Positions 29,567-37,984 of a stretch of 53,156 bases of DNA are shown piece by piece. A model generated the notes under the pieces. That model was not told the origin of the DNA, searched no databases, and worked only from the letters and a program-made list of their open reading frames with translations. Source of the stretch: Malikia sp. (GTDB taxonomy: Bacteria > Pseudomonadota > Gammaproteobacteria > Burkholderiales > Burkholderiaceae_C); NCBI RefSeq assembly GCF_028687635.1, contig NZ_JAQTZS010000016.1:1-53156 (forward strand). The letters run 5' to 3'. Each line of letters starts with the position of its first letter. The first letter of the stretch is position 1. The position numbers and the translations under genes are program-made.

Positions 29567-30721
29567 ATGCCCGCATTGCTGCCCGACGTCGATCCCGACG
29601 GTCTGCTCGAATTCTCGGTCGTCTACACCGACCGCTCGCTCAATCACATGTCGCGCCGCTTCCAGGGCGTGATGCAGGACATCTCGGCCACCCTGAAGCA
29701 GGTCTACCGCGCCCGCTCGGTCGCGCTGGTCCCGGGTGGCGGCACCTACGGCATGGAGGCCGTCGCGCGCCAGTTCGCGACCGGCAAGAAGGCGCTGGTG
29801 ATCCGCAACGGCTGGTTCAGCTACCGCTGGAGCCAGATCTTCGATGCCGGCTCGATTCCGGCCGAATCCGTAGTGCTCAAGGCGCGCCGGCTGTCGGATC
29901 AGCCGCAGGCGCCCTGGGTGCCCTGTCCGGTCGACGAGGTGGTCGCCGCGATCCGCGAGTTCCGCCCCGACGTGGTGTTCGCGCCCCATGTCGAGACCTC
30001 GGCCGGCATGATCCTGCCCGACGACTACCTGCAGGCGGTGGCCGCTGCGGTGCACGAGGTCGGCGGCCTGTTCGTGCTCGACTGCATCGCCTCCGGCACG
30101 CTCTGGGTCGACATGCAGGCCTGCGGCATCGACGTGCTGATCAGCGCGCCGCAAAAGGGCTGGAGCGGCTCGCCCGCCTGCGCCATGGTGATGCTGAGCG
30201 AGCGCGCCCGCGCCGCCATCGATGGCACCAGCAGCACCAGCTTCGCGGCCGACTTGAAGAAATGGCTGCAGATCATGGAGACCTATGAAAACGGTGGCCA
30301 TGCCTACCACGCCACCATGCCGACCGACGCGCTGGTGCGGCTGCGCGACGTGATGCGGGAGACCCGTGCCTACGGCTTCGACCAGGTGCGCCAGGAGCAG
30401 ATCGAGCTCGGCCGCCAGGTGCGTGCCTTGCTGGAGCGTCGTGGCATCCGCAGCGTGGCGGCGACCGGCTTCCAGGCCCCGGGCGTGGTGGTGAGCTACA
30501 CCGACGATCCCGGCATCCAGAACGGCAGCAAGTTCCTCGCGCTGGGCCTGCAGACCGCATCCGGCGTGCCGCTGCAGTGCGACGAGCCGGCCGGCTTCTC
30601 GACCTTCCGCATCGGCCTGTTCGGGCTCGACAAGCTGCACCAGCCCGAGCGCTGCGTCGCGCAGCTGGCCGAGGCGCTGGATCGCATCGGCATCACCGAG
30701 CCCGTCGCCGAGCCGGCCTGA
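29567..30721 (+). CDS. Class V aminotransferase (PLP dependent)
   Basis: This 384-residue enzyme belongs to the alanine-glyoxylate/serine-pyruvate aminotransferase group of fold-type I PLP enzymes. The cofactor lysine is Lys197 in SAPQKGWSG. VALVPGGGTYGMEAVARQF binds the cofactor phosphate, and HVETSAGMILPDDYL and LFVLDCIASG (aspartate for the pyridine nitrogen) complete the site. AAAGGAG lies 6 bases before the ATG. Exact substrates are uncertain; relatives use alanine, serine or phosphonates with glyoxylate or pyruvate. Confidence 0.85.
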   Translation: MPALLPDVDPDGLLEFSVVYTDRSLNHMSRRFQGVMQDISATLKQVYRARSVALVPGGGTYGMEAVARQFATGKKALVIRNGWFSYRWSQIFDAGSIPAESVVLKARRLSDQPQAPWVPCPVDEVVAAIREFRPDVVFAPHVETSAGMILPDDYLQAVAAAVHEVGGLFVLDCIASGTLWVDMQACGIDVLISAPQKGWSGSPACAMVMLSERARAAIDGTSSTSFAADLKKWLQIMETYENGGHAYHATMPTDALVRLRDVMRETRAYGFDQVRQEQIELGRQVRALLERRGIRSVAATGFQAPGVVVSYTDDPGIQNGSKFLALGLQTASGVPLQCDEPAGFSTFRIGLFGLDKLHQPERCVAQLAEALDRIGITEPVAEPA

Positions 30722-30751
30722 GCGGCAGCGCCGATCAGCCGGGTCCGGGCA

Positions 30752-30780
30752 TTGACAGCGCGATTTGCGCTGTCCAGAAT
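30752..30780 (+). promoter_or_regulatory. Sigma-70 promoter with built-in palindrome, upstream of the PyrR-like gene
   Basis: TTGACA and CAGAAT are spaced by 17 bases. The spacer is filled by a perfect inverted repeat, GACAGCGC-GATTT-GCGCTGTC (30754-30774), which overlaps the -35 element. A repressor bound there would block RNA polymerase. The start codon lies 40 bases after the -10 element. Confidence 0.55.
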
Positions 30781-30789
30781 GCCTGAGCA

Positions 30790-30808
30790 CCGGGGCATCC
30801 GACCCCGG
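30790..30808 (+). other. Leader stem-loop before the PyrR-like gene
   Basis: CCGGGG and CCCCGG form a perfect 6-base-pair stem with a 7-base loop, ending one base before the AGGGAG ribosome binding site. If the predicted promoter is correct, it lies at or close to the 5' end of the mRNA. Confidence 0.4.
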
Positions 30809-30820
30809 CAGGGAGTCGCG

Positions 30821-31387
30821 ATGAATGCACCGCCGGGCAGCAGAAGCTGCCTCTACGACGAGGCCGAGCTCGACGCCTTGCTCGACGCCATGGCACAGCA
30901 GGCAGCCAAGCTGCTGCACGCTCGCAGCCGGGTCGCGGTGATCGGCATCCTGCGCCGTGGCGCGCCGCTGGCCGACCGCCTGACCGAGCGCCTGGTGCGC
31001 CTGCACGGGCTGGCGCTGCCGCTGCGGCTGGACCTGCAGGTCAAGCGCTACGCCGACGACCTGACCCTGCTGCATCCCGACACAAGCCTGAACGAGCAGC
31101 CCCAGCACGCCGCGCTGGACCTGGCCGGCTGGACGCTGCTGGTGGTCGACGATGTGCTCTACACCGGGCATTCCCTGCTCAAGGTGCTGGACTACCTGGC
31201 GCGCAAGCAGCCGGCCGAGATCCGCGTCGCCGTGCTGGCCGACCGCTGTGCCGCCACCCTGCCGATCGCGGCCGATGTGATTGGCGCCAAGCTGCAGATC
31301 GCGCCGGCCGGCATCGTCGAATGCCATCTGCCGCCCTACGAGCCCGATTTCCGCATCGAATTGCTGCAGCCGCAGCGCGCCGGCTGA
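30821..31387 (+). CDS. PyrR-like phosphoribosyltransferase
   Basis: The 188-residue protein has the type I phosphoribosyltransferase core. LLVVDDVLYTGHSLLKVLDYL is the PRPP-binding loop and closely resembles that of PyrR, the pyrimidine regulator with uracil phosphoribosyltransferase activity. GILRRGAPLADRL and AVLADRCAATLPIAADVIG also follow the PyrR layout. The central segment is divergent and the gene is not next to pyrB or pyrC, so I do not assign a symbol. It is followed 23 bases later by another phosphoribosyltransferase gene, suggesting a nucleobase-salvage operon. Confidence 0.72.
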   Translation: MNAPPGSRSCLYDEAELDALLDAMAQQAAKLLHARSRVAVIGILRRGAPLADRLTERLVRLHGLALPLRLDLQVKRYADDLTLLHPDTSLNEQPQHAALDLAGWTLLVVDDVLYTGHSLLKVLDYLARKQPAEIRVAVLADRCAATLPIAADVIGAKLQIAPAGIVECHLPPYEPDFRIELLQPQRAG

Positions 31388-31410
31388 ATGCCGCCATAGC
31401 AGGGGACGCC

Positions 31411-32031
31411 ATGTTCAAGGACCGACTCGATGCCGCGCACCAGCTCGCCCAGGCGCTGGCGCCTTACCGTGAACGCAACCCGCTGGTGCTCGCGATTCCG
31501 CGCGGCGCCGTGCCGATGGCCAAGGCCATCGCGCAGGAGCTCGGCGGCGAGTTCGATGTCGTGCTGGTGCGCAAGCTGCGCTCGCCCTACGCGCCCGAGG
31601 TCGCGGTCGGTTCGGTCGATGAGAGTGGCTGGAGCTACATCGCGCCCCATGCGGCTTCGCTCGGCGCCGACCAGGACTACCTTGCCTCCGAGAAGCACGA
31701 GCAGCTGCTCACCATCCAGTCGCGCCGCGCGCAGTACACCCCGATCCGCCCGCCGATCGACCCGGCGGGCCGGATCGTGATCGTGGTCGATGACGGCCTG
31801 GCGACCGGCGCGACCATGATCGCCGCCCTGCATGGCCTGCGGCATCGGCAGCCGGATCGGCTGATCTGCGCGGTGCCGGTGGCGGCACCCGATTCGCTTG
31901 AGCGCGTGCGGCCGCTGGCCGACGAGGTCGTCTGCCTGTCGGCGCCCGAGGATTTCCAGGCCGTGGGCCAGTTCTACCGGCATTTCGACCAGGTCGAGGA
32001 CGACGAGGTGATCGCGCTGCTCAGGGGCTGA
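31411..32031 (+). CDS. Phosphoribosyltransferase family protein
   Basis: This 206-residue protein carries the PRPP-binding motif IVIVVDDGLATGATMIAALHGL and the N-terminal LAIPRGAVPMAKAIAQELGG. It belongs to the PRTase-like family often annotated as hypothetical phosphoribosyltransferase in proteobacteria and actinobacteria, where members may be fused to hydrolases or erythromycin-esterase domains. The KLRSPYAPEVAVGSVDE segment is a hallmark. Substrate is unknown. The gene forms an operon with the PyrR-like gene and is convergent with the Lon-like gene, 10 bases away. Confidence 0.82.
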   Translation: MFKDRLDAAHQLAQALAPYRERNPLVLAIPRGAVPMAKAIAQELGGEFDVVLVRKLRSPYAPEVAVGSVDESGWSYIAPHAASLGADQDYLASEKHEQLLTIQSRRAQYTPIRPPIDPAGRIVIVVDDGLATGATMIAALHGLRHRQPDRLICAVPVAAPDSLERVRPLADEVVCLSAPEDFQAVGQFYRHFDQVEDDEVIALLRG

Positions 32032-32041
32032 CTGGACTGGC

Positions 32042-34474
32042 TCAGGGCTTGCCGGTTGGCTTCGCGGGTTTCTTGGCGGCGGCCGCTTGCGCTGCGCGGC
32101 GTTTCGGCGCCAGGCGGGCCAGCCGCGCCGCGACCAGCGCATTGACCGACCCCGCCGCCATGCGGCCCTGCGCGTCGGGCTTGCCGGCCGGCTGGCCGGT
32201 CAGCAGTTCGAGCGCCTGGTCGACGTCGCTGACGGCCCAGATCCGGAAGCGGCCCGCGCGCGCGGCATCGACCACCTCGGCGCGCAGCATCAGGTGGCAG
32301 ACATTGGCCTGCGGGATCAGCACGCCCTGTTCGCCGTTGAGGCCGCGCGCCGCGCAGAGATCGAAGAAGCCCTCGATCTTCTCGTTGACGCCGCCGATGG
32401 GCTGCACGACGCCGAACTGGTTGACCGATCCGGTCATGGCCAGGGATTGCCGGATCGGCACCCCCGACAGCGCCGACAGCAGCGCGCAGAGTTCGGCCAG
32501 CGAGGCGCTGTCGCCCTCGACGCCGCCATAGGACTGCTCGAACACCAGGCTGGCCTTGAGCGAGAGCGGCTCGCGCGCGCCAAAGCGCGCCGCCAGGAAG
32601 GACGACAGGATCAGCACCCCCTTGGAGTGGATCGGGCCGCCGAGCTTGACCTCGCGCTCGATGTCGATCACCTGGCCTTCGCCGGCGCGCGCGGTCGCGG
32701 TGATGCGCATCGGGTGGCCGAAGCTGCTGTCATCGAGCCGCACCACCGCCAGCCCGTTGACCTGCCCGACCTGGCTGCCGCCGCTGTCGATCAGCAGCTG
32801 GCCGCGCAGCATGGCCTCCTGGTAGCGCAGCCGCAGCCGTTCGTTGCGGCGTTGTCGCGCCTGCAGCGCCGCCTCGACATGGCCGCGCTCGATCCAGCCC
32901 GAAGCGGCCTTGCCGGCGAAATGCTCGGCCTCGCGCATCAGGTCGGCCAGCGGCCGGGTTCGCGCCGTCAGTCGCTCGGCGTCATCGGCCAGCCGGGACG
33001 AATGCTCGATCAGGCGCGCGACCGCCGCCGCCGACAGCGGCCGCAGCTGTTCGCGCCGCGCCAGCGTGGCGATCAGGCGCGCGTAGGCCTGGGTGTTGTC
33101 CGGGCTGCGCGGGATCTCGCTTTCGAGGTCGGCGTTGATCTTGAACAGCGCGCCGAATTCGGGGTCGTACTGGCACAGCAGGTAGTAGACCAGGCGCTCG
33201 CCGATCAGCACGATCTTGAGGTCGAGCGGCATCGGCTCGGGTTCGAGCTGCACCGTGCTGCTCAGGCCGATCAGGTCGTAGAGCGACTCGATCCGGACCC
33301 GGCCCGCCTTCAGGCAGCGCTTGAGTCCCTCCCAGGCGTAGGGCTGGCTCAGCACCTTGAGCGCGTCGAGCACCAGGAAGCCACCATTGGCGCGCTGCAG
33401 CGCGCCGCCGCGGATCAGCGTGAAGTTGCTCAGCAGCGTGCCCATGTGCGCCACATGCTCGACGCGACCGACCAGGTTCTGCAGCGTCGGGTGGTCCTCG
33501 TAGATCACAGGTCTGGCACAGTCTGCCGCGTGTTCGACCAGCAGGTTGACCAGGTAGCGCTGCACCGCGAGCGTGCTCGAATAGGTGGTGGTTTCGGTAT
33601 CGCCCTCGGCATGGGTCGATTCGCGCAGTGATTCGCCGCTGGCGACGATGTCGGCCAGCACCGCGTCGAGAAAGGCACGGACCTCGGGCAGGTCGGCGTA
33701 TTTCGGGCGCAGGTCGTCGATCAGGTGGGTCACGGTCACCTGCAGCGCCTCGCTGCCGGTCTGCTTGAGCCGGGCCTGCAGCTCGCGCCGCCAGCGCGGG
33801 AACTCGCCCATCAGCTTGTGCATGCGCTCGTGCAGCGCCTTGATGTGCTCGGAGAACTCGGCCTGGCGCTCGGGCGGCAGCTGCTCGAACTCCTCCTGCG
33901 TCAGCGTGGCCTCGTGGTCCTCCTTGAGCGGCACGAAGGCGAAACCGTGCGGCGTCTTGAGCAGCGCCACGCCCTGCTGCACCGACTCGTCGCCGAGCGC
34001 CTGCACCGCCGCCAGCTCGCGCTGTTTTTCCTCCTCCTGCATGGCCTCGATGCGGCCACGGTATTCCTCGCTCTGGAACACCGCGCTGATCGCCGGGGTG
34101 AGTTCCTCGACGAAATGCTGCATGTCGTCGCGCAATGGCGCGCCGCGGCCGCAGGGCAGTTTCAGCAGGTCGGGCTTGCTCGAATCGGCGAAGTTGTTGA
34201 CGTAGCACCAGTCCGACGGAGGCAGTCCGCCACGACGTTCGGCTTCCAGCAGCTGGCTGACGATGGCGTGGCGACCGCTGCCCGGTTCGCCCAGCACATA
34301 GAGGTTGTAGCCGTCATGCCGGATGTCGAGCCCGAGCTGGATCGCCTCGACGGCGCGCCCGTGGATCAGCGCCGTGTCGAGGTCGGGCAGTTCATCGCTG
34401 CTGGCGATGCTCAGCGAGGCGGGATCGCACCGGGCATGAAGCGTGTCCGGCAACAGGGGTTCGGGTAGGGTCAT
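32042..34474 (-). CDS. Lon-like ATP-dependent protease (AAA_32 / LonB-type)
   Basis: The 810-residue protein has an N-terminal AAA-like domain of the AAA_32 family and a C-terminal Lon protease domain. The proteolytic serine lies in GDSASLAEL near residue 655, and the lysine of GGVNEKIEGFF follows 43 residues later, the same spacing as Ser679 and Lys722 of E. coli Lon. The nucleotide loop is GEPGSGRHAI, lacking the usual lysine at the Walker A, a deviation I recall for this subfamily. The 50-residue tail is rich in alanine and lysine. It lies 19 bases downstream of ald and was probably transcribed with it. Confidence 0.87.
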   Translation of the reverse strand: MTLPEPLLPDTLHARCDPASLSIASSDELPDLDTALIHGRAVEAIQLGLDIRHDGYNLYVLGEPGSGRHAIVSQLLEAERRGGLPPSDWCYVNNFADSSKPDLLKLPCGRGAPLRDDMQHFVEELTPAISAVFQSEEYRGRIEAMQEEEKQRELAAVQALGDESVQQGVALLKTPHGFAFVPLKEDHEATLTQEEFEQLPPERQAEFSEHIKALHERMHKLMGEFPRWRRELQARLKQTGSEALQVTVTHLIDDLRPKYADLPEVRAFLDAVLADIVASGESLRESTHAEGDTETTTYSSTLAVQRYLVNLLVEHAADCARPVIYEDHPTLQNLVGRVEHVAHMGTLLSNFTLIRGGALQRANGGFLVLDALKVLSQPYAWEGLKRCLKAGRVRIESLYDLIGLSSTVQLEPEPMPLDLKIVLIGERLVYYLLCQYDPEFGALFKINADLESEIPRSPDNTQAYARLIATLARREQLRPLSAAAVARLIEHSSRLADDAERLTARTRPLADLMREAEHFAGKAASGWIERGHVEAALQARQRRNERLRLRYQEAMLRGQLLIDSGGSQVGQVNGLAVVRLDDSSFGHPMRITATARAGEGQVIDIEREVKLGGPIHSKGVLILSSFLAARFGAREPLSLKASLVFEQSYGGVEGDSASLAELCALLSALSGVPIRQSLAMTGSVNQFGVVQPIGGVNEKIEGFFDLCAARGLNGEQGVLIPQANVCHLMLRAEVVDAARAGRFRIWAVSDVDQALELLTGQPAGKPDAQGRMAAGSVNALVAARLARLAPKRRAAQAAAAKKPAKPTGKP

Positions 34475-34493
34475 GGCTTGCTTCCCTTGAGGT

Positions 34494-35609
34494 TCATGCC
34501 AGCAGCCGCTCGGCCGCAGTCAGCCGATAGCCCAGCGCCTGTGCCACGGCCGGGTGGGTGACCTGGCCGGCGCAGCAGTTGAGCCCGTTTCCGAGGTGGG
34601 GGTCGGCGCGCAGCGCCTCGCGCCAGCCGAGAGCTGCGAGCGCCAGCACATGGGGCAGCGTCGCGTTGTTGAGCGCCAGCGTCGAGGTGCGCGCCACCGC
34701 GCCCGGCATGTTGGTGACGGCGTAGTGCAGCACGCCATCGACCAGATAGCTCGGGTCGCTGTGCGTGGTCGGGCGCGAGGTTTCGAAGCAGCCGCCCTGG
34801 TCGATCGCGACGTCGACCAGCACGCTGCCGGGCTTCATGCGCGCGACCAGTGCGCGGCTCACCAGCCTGGGCGCGGCCGCTCCGGGCACCAGCACGCTGC
34901 CGATCACCGCGTCGGCCGCCAGCAGCTCTTCCTCGATGGCGGCCTGGGTCGAGTGCCGGGTCGTGATCCGGTTGCCCCACAGCGAGTCGAGCTGGCGCAG
35001 GCGCTCCAGGCTGCGGTCCAGCACCGTCACCCGCGCGCCCATGCCGACGGCGATCTGCAGCGCGTTGCCGCCGACCACGCCAGCGCCCAGGATCACGAGT
35101 CGGGCCGCCGGCACGCCAGGCACGCCCGCGAGCAGCACGCCCTGGCCGCCTCGCGACTTTTCAAGCAGGTGGGCCGCGACCTGGACCGACATGCGCCCGG
35201 CGACCTCGCTCATGGGCGCGAGCAGCGGCAGCCCGCCGCCCGGGCCGGTCACGGTCTCGTAGGCGATGCAGACGGCGCCCGAGGCGAGCAGGGCCTCGGT
35301 CTGGGCTCGGTCGGGCGCGAGATGCAGGTAGGTGAACAGGATCTGGTCCGGTCGCAGCAGGGCGCATTCCTGCGCTTGCGGCTCCTTGACCTTGACCACC
35401 AGTTCGGCGCGCGCGAACAGTTCAGCCGCCGAGTCGACCAGCTGCGCGCCGGCCGCGCGGTACTGGGCGTCGGCCATGCCGGCGCCCGTGCCGGCATCCT
35501 CCTGTACCAGCACCTGATGGCCGGCGGCCACCAGCTCGCGCACGCTCGCGGGCGTCAGGCCCACGCGGTGCTCCTGGTTCTTGATTTCCTTGGGCGTTCC
35601 CACAATCAT
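34494..35609 (-). CDS. ald: Alanine dehydrogenase
   Basis: Ald reversibly converts L-alanine, water and NAD to pyruvate, ammonium and NADH in the cytoplasm. At 371 residues it has the standard length. The catalytic residues Lys75 (VVKVKEPQ) and His96 (TYLHLAPD) are present, as is the NAD-binding [21 protein letters not shown]. The C-terminal [25 protein letters not shown] motif is intact. The start [20 protein letters not shown] is conserved in the family. Its position before the Lon-like gene suggests an operon; the divergent psd gene lies upstream. Confidence 0.96.
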   Translation of the reverse strand: MIVGTPKEIKNQEHRVGLTPASVRELVAAGHQVLVQEDAGTGAGMADAQYRAAGAQLVDSAAELFARAELVVKVKEPQAQECALLRPDQILFTYLHLAPDRAQTEALLASGAVCIAYETVTGPGGGLPLLAPMSEVAGRMSVQVAAHLLEKSRGGQGVLLAGVPGVPAARLVILGAGVVGGNALQIAVGMGARVTVLDRSLERLRQLDSLWGNRITTRHSTQAAIEEELLAADAVIGSVLVPGAAAPRLVSRALVARMKPGSVLVDVAIDQGGCFETSRPTTHSDPSYLVDGVLHYAVTNMPGAVARTSTLALNNATLPHVLALAALGWREALRADPHLGNGLNCCAGQVTHPAVAQALGYRLTAAERLLA

Positions 35610-35693
35610 CTCGGCCTCCCGGACTTTCGACTCCGCCCCCAGTCTGGCGGCTCGGGGGGCGGCTCGTCAAGGCCGCTCGCGGGCGGATCGCTA

Positions 35694-35707
35694 AAATCGC
35701 CCGATTT
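35694..35707. promoter_or_regulatory. Short palindrome between ald and psd
   Basis: AAATCGCCCGATTT has 6-base arms around a 2-base centre and overlaps a TAAAAT element at 35692-35697 that could be the psd -10 box. It lies 20 bases before the psd start. It is weak evidence for an operator. Confidence 0.25.
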
Positions 35708-35727
35708 CGCATCCAGGGGAGAAGCCC

Positions 35728-36603
35728 GTGTCCGACCGTCTCGCGGTATTGCCGCAGTACCTGCTCCCGAAACGGGCGCTGACCCAACTGGCCGGCGCGC
35801 TGGCATGCCGGCCGCTCGGCGGCTTCACCCAGTTCAGCATCCGCCGCTTCGTCGCGCGCTATGGCGTCGACATGAGCGAGGCGGCCGAGCCCGAGATCGC
35901 GCGCTACGCGACCTTCAACGACTTCTTCACCCGCGCGCTGAAAGAGGGCGCCCGTCCGCTGGCCGTTGCCGACTTCATCTGCCCGGTTGACGGCGCGATC
36001 AGCCAGTGCGGCCGCATCGAGGGCGACCAGATCTTCCAGGCCAAGGGGCACCGCTACTCGACCCAGGCGCTGGTGGGCGGCGATGCCGAGCTGGCGGCCA
36101 AATTCGAGGGCGGCGAGTTCGCCACGCTCTACCTGAGCCCGCGCGACTACCACCGCATCCACATGCCCTGCTACGGTCGGCTGCAGCGCATGATCCATGT
36201 GCCGGGCGAGCTGTTCTCGGTCAATCCGACCACCGCGCGCGGGGTGCCGGGCCTGTTCGCGCGCAACGAGCGCGTGGTCTGCGTCTTCGAGGGCCGCTTC
36301 GGTCCCTTCGTGCTGGTGCTGGTGGGCGCGACCATCGTCGGCAGCATGGCCACGGTCTGGCATGGTCAGGTCAATCCGCCACGGTCTGGCCAGGTGCGCG
36401 AGTGGCGCTACGGTGACCTGCCGATCGCGCTGCAGGCCGGCGAGGAAATGGGCCGCTTCCTGCTCGGTTCCACCGTCGTGATGCTGTTCCCGAAGGATCA
36501 GTTGCGCTTCAATCCGGCCTGGGCGCCGGCGCGGTCGGTGCGCATGGGCGAGGCCATGGGTGGCAAGGTGTTGCCTGGCGCGTCAGCCGGCCTGCCGCTT
36601 TGA
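35728..36603 (+). CDS. psd: Phosphatidylserine decarboxylase proenzyme
   Basis: This inner-membrane enzyme makes phosphatidylethanolamine from phosphatidylserine. The 291-residue precursor has the family landmarks: CPVDGAISQCG, YLSPRDYHRIHMPCYG (catalytic histidines) and FLLGSTVVMLF, where the chain cuts itself before the serine of LGST to create the pyruvoyl group. The start is GTG with AGGGGAG just upstream; the next methionine is well inside the protein. It is followed by a DUF4010 membrane protein gene 48 bases later. Confidence 0.95.
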   Translation: MSDRLAVLPQYLLPKRALTQLAGALACRPLGGFTQFSIRRFVARYGVDMSEAAEPEIARYATFNDFFTRALKEGARPLAVADFICPVDGAISQCGRIEGDQIFQAKGHRYSTQALVGGDAELAAKFEGGEFATLYLSPRDYHRIHMPCYGRLQRMIHVPGELFSVNPTTARGVPGLFARNERVVCVFEGRFGPFVLVLVGATIVGSMATVWHGQVNPPRSGQVREWRYGDLPIALQAGEEMGRFLLGSTVVMLFPKDQLRFNPAWAPARSVRMGEAMGGKVLPGASAGLPL

Positions 36604-36651
36604 TGAATTGATTGCGGGGCGCCTGCTGGCGCTCCTCGCCACGGAGACAAT

Positions 36652-37971
36652 ATGTGGGATTCAGCTTCAGCCCTGCTGCCCAACGGGATCAGCATGGCGC
36701 ACGCCGCCCAGGCCCTGGCCGCCGCGCTCGGCTGCGGCCTGCTGACGGGCATCGAGCGCGAGCGCAACAAGGGCAGCGGCTCGCCACGCGCGCTGGCCGG
36801 GCTGCGCAGTTTCTCGCTGGCCTGCGTCATGGGCGCGGTCTCGATGCTGACCGGCGAGTCCGCGCTGCTGGCCGTCGGTGTCGTCTTCCTGGCCGCGCTG
36901 GGCGTGGTGGCGCGTGCGCGCAATCGCTCGGAAGATCCGGGTGTCACGTCCGAGATCGCGCTGGTCCTGACCTACCTGATCGGCGTGCTCTGCGTGCTGA
37001 GCCTGCCGCTGGCGGCGGCGGTCGCCGTCGGCCAGACCGGCATCCTGTTGGCGCGCGAGCGCCTGCACGCCTTCGCCAACAACTGGCTGCGCCCGGCCGA
37101 GGTGCGCGACGGCATCCTGCTCGCGGCGCTGGCGCTGATCGCGCTGCCCCTGATGCCCGACCGGCCGTTCTGGGGCGAGCTGCTCAATCCGCACCTGACC
37201 ACCCAGCTGCTGACCTTGCTGCTGACGATCCAGGCGCTGGCACACCTGAGCCGGCGCCTGCTCGATGCGCGCCAGGCGGTGGCCCTGTCGGCGATTGCGT
37301 CGGGCTTCGTCTCGAGCACGGCGACCGTTGCCAGCATGGGCCTGGCGGTGCGCGAGGGCCGCTCGAACGCGCGCCTGATGGCTGGCGCCGGACTGCTGTC
37401 CTGCGTGGCGACCCTGCTCCAGATCCTGCTGGTGGCACTGGCGGTGCAGCCGGCCTGGTTGCGCGTGCTGGTCTTGCCGACGCTGGCGGGATCGGTCGTC
37501 GCGCTGCTCTGGGGCTGGTGGCTGGTCAACGGCGCGCCTGCCGATGGTCCTGGCCCCTTGCCTGCCGCCGACAGCGCTGCCATTGCCGAGGGTCCCGGCC
37601 CGGTTGCAGCACCGGATGCCGACCGCATGTTCAGCCTGCGCGGCGCGGCGCTGGTGGCGGCCCTGCTGACCGGCGTCCAGGCCCTGGTCCATGGCCTGGG
37701 CCTTTGGCTGGGACAGGCCGGCGAACTGGCCGGTGTCCTGCTGGCTTCGCTGGTCGATCAGCATGCTGCGCTGGCCGCTGTCTTCACGCCGGCCCCGCCC
37801 GACAGCGCCGGCAAGGCGCTGGGCGCCGCGATGCTGGCGATCGTCGTGCACGCCTTCAGCAAGTCCGCCACGGCCGGTTTCACCGGCGGCTGGCGCTACT
37901 TCGCCTGGCTGGCGCCAGGCGTGCTCGGCCACACCGCGGTCTGCGTGGCGCTGCTGGCCTGGTACCTCTGA
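36652..37971 (+). CDS. MgtC-like / DUF4010 membrane protein
   Basis: The 439-residue protein is almost entirely hydrophobic, with about twelve predicted membrane segments. Its first 100 residues resemble MgtC (GCGLLTGIERERNKGSGSPRALAGLRSF), and the remainder fits DUF4010, as in other proteins annotated DUF4010 domain-containing. An alanine/proline linker occurs near residue 300. Function is not established; magnesium or other ion homeostasis has been suggested for relatives. A second MgtC-type gene is present at 26761. It is convergent with gor. Confidence 0.83.
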   Translation: MWDSASALLPNGISMAHAAQALAAALGCGLLTGIERERNKGSGSPRALAGLRSFSLACVMGAVSMLTGESALLAVGVVFLAALGVVARARNRSEDPGVTSEIALVLTYLIGVLCVLSLPLAAAVAVGQTGILLARERLHAFANNWLRPAEVRDGILLAALALIALPLMPDRPFWGELLNPHLTTQLLTLLLTIQALAHLSRRLLDARQAVALSAIASGFVSSTATVASMGLAVREGRSNARLMAGAGLLSCVATLLQILLVALAVQPAWLRVLVLPTLAGSVVALLWGWWLVNGAPADGPGPLPAADSAAIAEGPGPVAAPDADRMFSLRGAALVAALLTGVQALVHGLGLWLGQAGELAGVLLASLVDQHAALAAVFTPAPPDSAGKALGAAMLAIVVHAFSKSATAGFTGGWRYFAWLAPGVLGHTAVCVALLAWYL

Positions 37972-37984
37972 GCCTGGCTTGGCG

